From Echinarachnius parma (Eukaryota > Echinodermata > Echinoidea > Clypeasteroida > Echinarachniidae): DNA of 64,000 nt. Below, piece after piece: positions 20,500 to 31,900 of the stretch. The notes below the pieces were generated by a model. It was given only the letters and a program-made list of their open reading frames with translations, had not been told where the DNA came from and ran no database searches. The stretch covers positions 101,178 through 165,177 of the forward strand of contig JBAMJV010009066.1 in NCBI GenBank assembly GCA_037951105.1. Direction: 5' to 3'. A program made the position numbers and the translations under genes. Numbering within the stretch: the first letter of the stretch is position 1; each line of letters starts with the position of its first letter.

Positions 20500-21700
20500 T
20501 GTCATTTGACACGGAGAGGGGTGCCCAATTGAACACCCCGCCATAACACCCCAATCCCTCTGGTTTGTATCTGTCGAGATTGTGGCTCTACATTGCAACC
20601 ACTGATGTACATATCTAGAGAGGATATATACCCAAATATTATTTGAGACTGAAAGAGGTGCCTGATTGATCTAACACTATACCGAACCACCCCAACACTC
20701 TATATAGTTTGAAAATACTGTATAATGTGAGATGTGTGTCACTACATTACGGCCACTGATGTGAATAACAAGAGAGGTTATATATTTGAGAAAAAGGTGC
20801 GCGATTGAACACCGTACCATGACACCCCACCCTCTTTACTTTGCATAGATATGTTGACATTGCGTTCATTTTGTCACTACGTTACGACCACCGATGTTAA
20901 TAACTAGAGAGGCTCTACACGGATGTCATTCGACTTTGCATATTATACAGTATATTTATTTGTTGACATCGTTTACATTGGGTCAGTATCAAGGGCGTCG
21001 ATTTCTTCTCATGGTTGGGGGGGATGATCAGGGGGTTTGACCCAATGACGATGCGGAGCATCGTCCACGAGCCGCGAAGCGGCGAAGTCCAAGCCGCGTA
21101 GCGGCGAGGCGATTTTTTAAGGCTATTTTGCTAAGGGGGGGTTTGACCCAATGACGATGCGGAGCATCGTCCACGAGCCGCGAAGCGGCGAAGTCCGAGC
21201 CGCATAGCGGCGAGGCGATTTTTTTTTGGCTATTTTGCTAAGGGGGGGTTTGACCCAATGACGATGCGGAGCATCGTCCACGAGCCGCGTAGCGGCGAGG
21301 CGATTTTTTTGTGGCTATTTTGCTAAGGGGGGGGGGCGGGGGTTTGACCCAATGACGATGCGGAGCATCGTCCACGAGCCGCGTAGCGGCGAGGCGATTT
21401 TTTTTGTGGCTATTTAATATAATTCGACTTGGAAAGAGGTGCCTGATGTAACTCCATACCGCTGACCACACTACCACCCCCCCCCCCCCCCCTCCCTCTT
21501 CTTTGCAAAGATTTGTATATAACTACATTACGGCCACTGATGAGAATAACTATAGAGGATATAACCAATAGCATTTGACTTGGAAAGAGGTACGCACCAT
21601 TCCAAAACACTCCACCCCCTCTACTTTGCATAGATCTGTTGACAGTGTATTTTTGTCACTACATTTACGACCGATGTAAGTCAATAGCAAGGAGACTATT
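20500..21700. repeat. Degenerate tandem repeat, period ~140-150 bp, split by the hairpin array
   Basis: Recurring blocks are TTTGACTTGGAAAGAGGTGCC, ACACCCCACCCTCTTTACTTTGCATAGAT, TGTCACTACATTACGGCCACTGATG and AATAACTAGAGAGGATATA. Unit starts are near 20505, 20643, 20786, 20927, 21422 and 21572. The segment from about 20992 to 21416 is foreign to this pattern and appears inserted. Confidence 0.75.
21031..21416. repeat. Four tandem ~85-107-bp units built from GC-closed mini-hairpins
   Basis: Units start at about 21031, 21135, 21242 and 21327 with GGGGGTTTGACCCAATGAC. Each contains GATGCGGAGCATC (21050, 21156, 21263, 21357) and one or two of GCCGCGAAGCGGC (21071, 21177), GCCGCGTAGCGGC (21093, 21284, 21378) or GCCGCATAGCGGC (21199). 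Each unit ends in a T-run and GGCTATTT. All are perfect 5-bp stems with 3-base loops. The segment is preceded by AAGGGCGTCG and a GGGGGGATGATC block like that in the hAT MITEs, so it may derive from a hAT-like element. Confidence 0.9.
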
Positions 21701-21813
21701 CCTAAATGTATTTATACTCGGGCATGTAGGATACCCACTACCTCCCAGTGCCTCCCCCCCCTCCTGATTTCTAGATGAGTAGCGTCACTACATATTGGCA
21801 GTGCCCGTCGCCA

Positions 21814-22106
21814 GGGGGGGGGGGGGGGGGGTGCGTTGGTGTGCGTACGCACCACACCCACCCCCCAAAAAAAAATAAAAAATAAAAATAAAAATTAACT
21901 AAAAATAATAAATAAAAATTAATAAATAAATAAATTAAATAAATACATAAATAAATACAAAATAAATAAAATAAAAATAAATATTTTTTTTAAGGTCCAC
22001 TTTTGATCGGTCTCGGATCCACTTTGTATCGGTTTATGGTCATCTAAACCATTGGTCACGGGCAACGATCGATCTTGTTTGCCCCCCCCCCCCCCCCCCC
22101 CCCCCC
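21814..22106. repeat. Low-complexity block: G18, A/T-rich (AAAT)n, C25
   Basis: An 18-base G run (21814-21831), then ~120 bp of A/T-only sequence rich in AAAT/AAATA (21866-21985), then a unique ~95 bp stretch, then 25 consecutive C (22082-22106), the longest homopolymer seen here. Confidence 0.9.
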
Positions 22107-22904
22107 GCTTAAACAACTAAACTAGTGGTCTTGCTCTCGGCCTCGAGAAATTGTGGCGACGGACAGTAACTGTTGTCGATATCCAAGATGTCACTTTAAT
22201 CGAAACGAGGAAAAATGTGCCTCATTGAAAACAACATCACATAAGAACAGACTTTTAGTATTACCGTATAGAGCTGTAATTAATAGGGGTGCTCAAATTA
22301 TACACAAATTATTATATGCTCTTGAAAGATGTTTACCACGGAAAAAACTGTTTCACGGATCATAACATGAGTTTCACCCTATACCAGAGTTAATTGATAT
22401 GATAGTAGGCATAGGAATAATTAAAGCTTGCTTCAACTGTAAAGGGCCCATCGCAGTCACGTGATTTGTTAATATGTATGACTAAATAATACAGCATCGA
22501 TATAATCATGATAATGGTTATTATGGATGGAATCAAGACAAGGGACGCACGATGGGGGGCAGACCGTAATAATAATAACAATGTTTCGATTTATATAGCG
22601 CCTAATATGATTGATAATCATCTCTATTAATCGCTTTTCAATTATATTATCAGACCGTACAAGGTAACCAGGCTAGAACAGGATCTAAGGATGTTAACTT
22701 CACAAATCACTACACAGATCATAAATATCGGGTCTTTTTTTTTTTAAGCAAAGTTTACTATAATATGTATTTAGACCATTTATTGCTTCAAACGAATAAA
22801 GGGCGCTAACCAGTCAAGCGATTTCAATATCGATGATTTTGACATTGAGTTGAGGCAAGGGGCAAACGGGAGATCTAAGGGCAGACTACACAAGCCAATC
22901 AGAT
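22107..22904. other. Intergenic, nothing recognised
   Basis: No coding signal. Around 22560-22660 an A/T-rich stretch with TTTATATAGCGCC resembles common dispersed repeats, but no boundaries can be set. Confidence 0.45.
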
Positions 22905-23570
22905 TGTGACCGTTTCATTTATCGGGGGCTTCCCTCCATCAATATAGTACGCACATCCGTGAGCTGAGAGTGTGAGGGAATCAAAGGCGAATTAATATTG
23001 CTCCAGCTAGCCAGACTTTATTAACAGACTCTTCGCATATCAACCTCGGGTATTAGCATTTCAAGGATCGGGATATATGCGCCTTATTATACTTGGACAG
23101 AATTTGTTATGAGAGACGACCGCACTTGCTTCATTTTATCGAGGGCTTTCCTCCATCTATGTATAAAAGACGTAGATCAGTGACTTATCTGAGCGCATGA
23201 AAGCGATTTGTGGTTAATAGAGAGTGAATGAACAAGCAAATCGCTCAAACTAACCAGACTTGAACAGGTTCTTCCCATGTCAACCTCGCGAACCATTTCA
23301 AGAATCATGTTGACTGCATCATTCTAACCTCAACAAGTTATGATGTTAGTTACGAGAGCACGGCTATGGTGACCGCGCTCGCTTCATCTATTGCGGGCTT
23401 TCGTCCTTCAAGAGATGTACATCGGTGACGTGAGAGTGCGAGGCAATAATTAGGGGCGAATGAACGGGCAAATCGCTCAAACTAACCAGGCTTGAACAGG
23501 CTCTTGGCATGTCGACCAGGCTCGCGAAAGCATTTCAGGGATCGTGACATTGACTCTCACCTGGACTTGA
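22905..23570. repeat. Three tandem degenerate repeats, ~215-250 bp each
   Basis: Three blocks (about 22905-23110, 23117-23330, 23371-23570) share, in order: GACCGC.CT.GCTTCAT, a GGGCTTTCCTCCATC-like segment, GTACATC.GTGA..TGAGAG, GCGAATGAAC..GCAAATCGCTCAAACTAACCAG, CTTGAACAGGCTCTT..CATGTC, and GCATTTCA.GGATCGTG. Copies 2 and 3 are closest. The role is unknown. Confidence 0.75.
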
Positions 23571-25494
23571 AGGGAAGGTGGACCTCTGCGCTCGATCCAA
23601 ATTCGGCTAAAAATAAAAAAAAATAAACCAATCAAGGAAGTGAGTCTTATGTTAGGAGGCCTGGGGCCGCCTTGAAATTATTATTAATGAAACCTAGATG
23701 GCCATGTAATTGATCGACAACCAGTTAGTCAACCAACGGGATCAACGGGATTAAGGAATTAACATAAATTGGATATCATAATTATTGGATAATGAGGACA
23801 GTACAAATACCGCGCGGAATTTCGTTTCTGACATGAATGACTTGAATGATAGTGATGTAAAGTGCGTTTACTGTTCAAGCTTATTGGTTCGCATATTTTG
23901 CTTGAATGTGTGTTGATTATGATTAACTGAACAATAATACGTACCGCAGGAGTTTGTCGCTCAGTGAAGAATGTATGCTCAAAATATTCGGATCGCAATC
24001 ATTGCTTTATGTAATGTTTGGTAATTTGATTCCTGAAAATTAATTAACGAATACGGCGGGAATTTCTGAATGAAGCATGCCCAAGCCAATCGCATTGTGG
24101 ACGCTGCTTGATTTTGTGTTTGGCATTGTGTAGTAAGTTACACATTTAGTGTAAACAATCATCGTACAGTTGATGCCAGGGTTATACTCATAATACTTCA
24201 ACGAGTAATGATAATTTAATAATTGCGGCAATTTCCAATCTCGCCTTATTTGTTGTATTACGTTGGTCCAAAAAGTATGTTGGATCGAATTAACGTGTTT
24301 TGAGCGGCTTTGTATTTAATCACCGAGATAATTGAATTGAATTGAAACTTGAATTGAAATTGAGATAAGTGGTTATTCTACAACTTGTGTAGGATTTTAA
24401 TTCTTAGCTCGTTGAACGCCTGATATAGATAAGTTCCCCCGACTCCAGTACTTGGTGAGGAAGCAGGCTCGTTGTTTAATAAGGACATCAATAGCGTGCG
24501 GTTTTAACACGTATCACTGTTCAGCGGTGAACTGAAGGCCAAACATTAATTATCCTCAACAAATAATACTTTTATTATTGGTTTACGTTCTGAATTGACG
24601 GTGCTTATTCAGTATTGGTGATTAAACAATGTTGGTGGATTTTTCCTTCCATACGACGTGCTTTCAAGAGTGCGATATTATATAGCGTTATGCATGGTCC
24701 GGAGACTGACTGAACCATAGTACGAGGAAAATAATGTTCATGTTTTTGTTTGTTGAGCTGTAGGTGCAAGAATATTCGCGGCTGTGCAGTAGAGTTTAGT
24801 TGGTGAATTGAGCTTGAGCTTTTGGCCGTGCAGCAGCGTCATGAATTGTGACGGAAGACAATCAGTGCACATTGTGTGTTCATATTTATATGAGTGACTG
24901 TGCAGGGAGTAAACCCTTTTTTTTGGCGCCGTTAGATAATAATATACAACATTCAGCAATTTTCAGAGAAAATCATCAAGATGTTTAACCCATTGCCTAC
25001 GGGAACCTGCTGAGTTATATCTACAACGTTTATAGGGATTTCGGACTCTCAGAATCAGAGAGAACAGGGTAAAAAGACAGGATATTATTAATTTCGGTCG
25101 TTCAGTGAGTCTTGCGGTGCAACGTTATACATTCATCACTTTTCAGAAGCGGAAAATACGATTTTGTATTGTTTTATTGATCTGTGAAATCTAACAAAAA
25201 TTCAGCAGTTTTTCAAAGGCGGGATATTATTCATATTTTGGTCAACCAGCGAGAGTTTGCGGTGCGATATCACTTTCAATAATTAGTTGCGTTTTCATAC
25301 ACACCATTATAGTTATTTCATAATGTTTTTTCTTTGACGGTGCAACCTTTTTTTCTGCGTTTTCAAAGAAGAGCCAAATAATATAATCTTCTTGCAGTCT
25401 CATTGAAATATGCTAGTAGGAGAACATATTGAACAGCAGTTTCCATTGCTGGACGAATTACTTTCGCTAGTCTAAAGATTGATTTGTGTGAGCG
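23571..25494. other. Intergenic, nothing recognised
   Basis: A/T-rich sequence without convincing ORFs. Weak duplications (GATATTATT..TTTCGGTC and a TGCGGTGC block, near 25080 and 25220) hint at further decayed tandem repetition. Confidence 0.4.
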
Positions 25495-25960
25495 AAATAA
25501 AGCATCATCACATTTAGCAGGTCTCTAAAACATCGTTATATCGATTTGGACTACTGCTACACAATGTATGCTACGGTGCAAGTTCATAACTCCTATTGTC
25601 TAACAGTCGTAGAGCTAAGATCAACAACAATGATCATTGGAGATATCATATCATACATTTGTGGTTTGCGCGTCGCACTCTGAGTTCAATCGCGCGGGAT
25701 TACCCACTGGTGTATTACCAAATGAGCGAAACATAATATTATAACATACCATTTAGCAGAGATTTCTCTTAAACTGTGTGTTTCGATTTGGACGACTCTC
25801 AGTGAGATTTAACGTAGACAATTTCAACTCCGTGTCGGCTCGAGCTAACTTACGACATTTTTCATAATAACGAGATAGTTAGTTGGTGATCAGCGCGTCG
25901 TTCACTCGTGTCGGTCGTCATGCTCGAGTTCAGCCGTGCGAGATGACCCCTCGGTGGATG
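25495..25960. repeat. Possible ~235-bp degenerate duplication upstream of the IgGFc-type exon 1
   Basis: Ordered similarities between about 25495-25735 and 25735-25960: CATTTAGCAG.GA/TCTCT, ATCGATTTGGAC.ACT, GAGCTAA, GCGCGTCG, and GAGTTCA..CG.GCGAGAT/GGGAT with ACCC. The match is patchy, so this may be over-read. Confidence 0.35.
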
Positions 25961-28900
25961 ACCGGGGTTCGGAAGGCAGCACCCCCGATGGACCGGTGGA
26001 GCGTCGGCGGGAGGCTGCAGCACCTCTCATGGGGAGGATTTCGCCCGGGAAGCGTTGCGGTTGTCATGGCGACGTTGCTGGTGATTTTACAAGGTGAGTT
26101 AAAAAAATGTCGTTTATCAGTCCTTTGAAAATCATGTTTACATTTCGGGGCTGTACGAACGAAAAAGTCAGTTTGACAGTGCGATATGACCAGAGTTCGG
26201 AGAGAATCGGAGTTGGAGCGGCGGGGAGTTGCGCATTTCATTGGGTTGTTCTGCATTAATCATCAAGTAAACCATTTTGTTTGTTTGTGTCGTTGTGTGT
26301 TTGTTTTTGTAATTGTATTTTTTTGTATGCTTGTCTGTTATGTTCGCTTGGTTTGTTTCAGTGTTTCCATTGATGTTTGTTTGAATGCTGTTCGTTCGTT
26401 TGTTTGTTTGTTTGTTTGTTTTTCCAATGTACACATATCATTGTAAATTCTTCTGAACAATGTGTGAAAGTTTCATAGAATAGGAAGAATGTTCACCTAT
26501 ACTGAAACATTGACAATGTATGTCACATTTTATCACCTAGTACTGCCCATTGATTTGGACTACAATCAAAAAGCCAGAATAATAAATATCTCCTTAATTA
26601 AAAAAAAAAACATCTGACAGATCCAAACCTATTCCTTTATTCTGTTACAATAAAGCCTATCATCAAGGTACAGTACAAGACAACATGTGAAAACTAAGAT
26701 TTTGGTTGAATTTGGCAAATGTATTGGATCACTTTAATAAGGGGAAGGATTTATCGAAGGGAGTGATAGATGTCCCTGTATATACATCTCCCAGAGGTTT
26801 TTCCATTATGCTTCGGATTTAGTTATCGCTAAATCGGCAACGTCACACCTAGTTGCGTAGTACGTTGTTATCAATCAATGAATGACGCAATAGGTTAATG
26901 TAATAATTATACGTTTTTATTTCTATCTATACCATAATATAGGTAGATTTTCAAAAGAAAAGTATACATTCTTTCCCCTTTCCGAACAAGTAATTTCCAG
27001 GCAAACGAGTGGGGGAAGTCCCAGAAGACTGTAAATCGTGACAAAAATACATCGCACGCTTCAGATTATTGTAACATTTTCAATGAGCGGTATATCAAAG
27101 AACATCAGGTAGATTACGATCTTTCTGCCGTTACGCGATCTTGATGAAAGAAGAAGAAGTGCCGATGGCGAAAGGGGAAATGCGTTTTATTGGGAATTAA
27201 ACGTATGCATAAAAACAAGGAGAGCCAAACTAAAACTTCCCCGGATGTTGACCTTTAACAGTAAACTTTCACGTTGCTTATTTTCAGAGATCGCCCGTAG
27301 TTTGTGTATAAGGTCGATCTTATGTGGCCGACAATTGTTCATAGTAATATAAATTATGATTAAGTGTTATCGATAAGAAAAATGTACGTCTAGAATTAAA
27401 ATTGGCAAACCAGATGCTCCATCTTTAATCTATAATGCGTATACAGTATTATTATAGTAACTGATGTTGATCATGCATGAGTATTGCCTTAATCCCTACG
27501 AGTAAATTACTGTAATGTTAAGAAGAGCATGGTTATTCATCCGTATACAGATGTGTCAAATCTTGAATCTAAAATTCCGTGTTTCAAGGGATCTAGTAAC
27601 TTTGTTGACAAGTGCAAAAAGTGATGTGTAATTAATCAAATGTGCATTGGTGTGGTTTGATATGTCTACAAAGTATAATGTGTGAAAAATTCACGTTAAT
27701 TTTATGTTTTTTGGCCGAGAAATTAGCAAAATGCAAAGTGATATTCACTATAACTCATTGCCCTTACTTTGTACACGGCTTAAATTATCCTATAGACAGT
27801 TTAACATCTGAACACTTCAATCGTAATTATCTTTTGAACGAAACCGAAATTTGAAAAACCGAAACCTGTCGCGTGCTTTTATTGTTAATATGAATATGAC
27901 AATGTATCAGATAACCATTATAGTTCCAAGTAAGTTTTGAGGATGTGGACAATGTTACTAAATTCCTTTAAAGGGACTTTAACATTGTCCAAATCCTCAA
28001 AATCCAATTGGAATTCTAGCGGTTCCCTCATACCTTGTTGTATTCGTATGAACAATAAAAGCATGGGGCAGGTTTCAGCTTTTCAAATTTCTATTTCGTT
28101 CAAAAGATATTTACAATGCAAGGGTTCGGATGTCAAATTATCTACGGGATCTTTTAAGCCATGTACAAAGTAATTGCAATGAGTAAGTGAATATCACTTT
28201 GCATTTTCGCTCATTTCTCGGCCAAATAACATCCAATTAACTTGAAATGTTCACACATTACTTTCTGGACATATCAGATCACACCAATACACATTTGATT
28301 TACCACACATAACTTTTTGCAGAGTTACTAGACCCCTTTAATATATCATGATGCGATCGAAAAATTGCAATATTCTCATTTCCCCCCCCCCCCCCCCCCC
28401 ATCTCTCTCCCCCTCTCCCAACCCCTCCCTTCCTCCTCCTGTCCTCTTTCTCTCTCCTGCTATTCCCTTTCTCTCTCCCTCTCTCTATACTATTTCTCTT
28501 CTCCCTGGCGGAAACGCAATATAGGGAACAATTTGTACTACCCCCGCCGTTGGTTTCAATAACGTATTACTTTGGCGTTCATTTTTATGAAGACCTAATA
28601 ATATTCACATCATAATTTATGATCTGGTAACCTCATTTGGTGCATCCCGTATGATTTTCCGATCGTAAAGTTGGCTCGTTCGGCCTAGTTGAGATAGTCA
28701 ATATTACATGCAGGTACGTGTATGTAGCCTACTTTTGTTATAGGCATGGATTTTTGTAATAAAATGTATATTAAAGGAAATAAAAAAAACTGGGTAATAA
28801 GGGCGGTTTGTTTGCATTATATGACGGTTAAAACTTAATATCACCTTCGTAAAAGTTGGGGGAAACGTTTAAAGGGACTTGTAACATTTTCCAAATCCTC

Positions 28901-31900
28901 AAAATCCATTTGGAATTCTAGCGGTTCCCTCATACCTTGTTGTATTCGTATCATCAATAGACGCTTTGAAGAGGTTTCTTTTTTTTTCGAATTGCCATTT
29001 CGTGAAAAAGATATTCACGATTGAAGTGTTTGGGTGTATGATTATCTACTGGATAAGTATCACTGTGTACAAAATCAGTACAATGAGTTAGCAAATATCA
29101 CTTTGGAATTTTCACACATCAGTCGGCGGATATAATATTCGGGTCACAGAAACAGAAGTTTAATTAACCATCTGCCAGGTTTTGAACATGTCAACAAAGT
29201 TACTAAATCCCTTATATTTTAGCCGATTAATATTGATGATTTAAACAATTTAAATGGCAACCTAAACCTGAATCTAATAGTAGTTGGAAGCAGAAATTAC
29301 TTATATAAACTATATGCCGAAAATGCCTAATTTCTTAATAGTGTGATTGGTTACTTGTCCGCCATGTGACTACTGTATTACATCAACCGACTACATCCAG
29401 TTCCAAGCTCCTCCAAACCTGAAATAGACAACAAAAATCGTTTAATTATAGTATAATTCATTTCTTGAGTTAATCTATCCTCTCTGCCCTCAAATGTGGG
29501 TCAACGTTTGTTGATAACAGTTTTTTTTTTTTTTTTTACTGCGGTGTAATTAGTATATCCTCGCCACGCAATAATTACTACAATTGACCATACTATATAT
29601 TATTTCCTTCAATTATACACGGGCTATCATCACCCTTCGTTTTAAAGGGATCTAGTAAAAAAAAAGTTCACATGTGCAAAATCAGAAGAAGGGTTGATGA
29701 ACATTACCGTGTATTTCTGTAATCTGAGATGTCCACTCATATTGGCCCCGTTGCAGGAAGATACCTGACGGAAGGAACGAAGTAAACACCGAACTAGACT
29801 TTTACTTGCACTTTATAAATAAGCACCTGCGCACCCTGTGTATGAACACACACACTCACAATATCTGCAAGAATCTTCAGGATTGAAGGAGGCAGATTAA
29901 CCCGAAGAAGAAGATACAATCGATTGTAAGTTACGATTAATTGTAAGCATGAGTAAGTCAGAAAAATTGCGCGTTTCAACCAATCCGATTTGCGCATATA
30001 GAACACGTGATCAGACTTACAACTAATTGTAACTTACAATCGATTGTGTCTCTTTCTGCAACGGGACCCTGGTGTGTGAAAATTACATGATGAATGTATG
30101 TCATACGAACAAGTAATGAGCGAAAGTGCACGGTAATATTTGCTAACTCATTGTACTAACTTTGTACACAGGTTAAAGGCTCACGTGGAGTCTACTGTTT
30201 ATCAAAACCGAAACCGAACAGATTTTGGAAAACGTTTATTTTGTACAACGTTCTTTGAACGTGTACGGTAACCTGGGTCTATTAAAGGGACTTAGTAACA
30301 TTGTCCAAATCCTAAAAATCCAATTGGAATTCTAGCGGTTCCCACATACCTTGTTGTATTTGTATTAACAATTAAAGCATGGGACAGGTTTCGGTTTTTC
30401 AAATTTCCCTTTCGTTGAAAAGATATTTACGATTGAAGTGTTCAGATGTTAAATTATCCACTGGACCGCGAAAACCGTGTACAAAGTGAGTGTAATGAGT
30501 TAGTGAATATCACTTTGCATCTGTGCTCATTACTCGGCCATATAACGTCCATTTAACTTGAAATGTTCACACCACACCCAGTGGACATATCAGATAACAA
30601 CCATATACATCGTATCAACCACTCATCACTTTTTGCACATGTCAACAAAGTTACTAGATCCCTTTAACCGACGATGATGGGTGCACATTCACGACAAGCT
30701 ATTGGGAATACATCGTGATAATTTTAGGCATCTACTGACAGATTAAAATTACAACGCATGAAACCGATAATTTAGCATGTTCAGCTTTATATTGCGCTGC
30801 CATTCAACCTAAAAAGAGGACCTATAGTTCATAACATGATTATACATACAGCTCCATAACTACGGCCAATCAAAGTTCCCTTTGCCTGACCTACATACAC
30901 AATACTATAGAAAATAGTCAGCATTGAACAACAAAGTTATAGGAGGCTAATACATTTTGTTTAATGTTTGGAGGTCACTAACCTCACCTTAACCCTATTA
31001 AGGCCGGGGGGGGGCCATAATGGCCCCCCCCCTCCGGAATTTTTTTTATTGCTCCAAAACGCTGCAAGATGACGCGCCGCTGCTTGGTGACTTTTTTCTT
31101 TCGGGTCTTGCGCACGTTTTAAAACAAAAATTTCGAAAATCGGACCCTCCGTTACAAAGTCACGTGACCTTTTGTCTATGCATGTCAGCCCGAAAATCGC
31201 TAAATTTCGTGATTTGTGTACAAAACATATGGAAATATCAATTTTCATAAAATGAGGTGTATTATTAGATATTTGGTGTTGTTTACATTTTATATGTTGG
31301 TTTTGGGGTTCAAAACAGTTAAATTATAGTTAGAAATAAAATAAACAACAAAAACAATAAAATACATAAGTTAAAAAAACAAAGAAATACATAAGAAATT
31401 AATAAAACAATAGAAAACAAAAGGAAGAACCGGGCTCTTCCAATTTTTTTTGTTGTAGTATCATTCCAAATGCTCTAAAGAATATATGTAGTGAAAACCA
31501 GAGTTTAATTATGAAGAATATATGATTTATGGGTAAAAATATGAATTTCATGACTTATTTGCATAAATTACCATAAATATGCAAATTAATGAATTTTTCA
31601 AAATGTTTAAAAATTACCATTGTATTCTATACACTTCACTTATCACGCGTGCAAATTTTGACGGCGATCGGCCGCTCTGCGGCCGAGATCTTAGGGGGGG
31701 GCCATAATGGCCCCCCCCCCGGCCTGCTGAAGACCTCAAATAGCCCGGCCTTAATAGGGTTAAGCCCGGCGCAGACAAAGCCGACTCGACTCGATCCGAC
31801 TGGTTTTCAGTTAGGCTAGAGTCAGATTCGCTCAGTCGAAGCCGATCCAACATGTTGAATCGGCCTCGAATGACCTCCGACTGGCACTTGACTGGCTAAA

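Noticed and set aside
21031-21416. Regular palindromic repeats that could suggest a CRISPR-like or REP-type array
   Set aside because: There are no unique spacers of constant length, whole units repeat including the intervening DNA, and the context is clearly animal nuclear DNA.
25883-25942. Extending exon 1 of the IgGFc-type gene upstream to 25883
   Set aside because: The open frame continues but has no ATG before 25943.
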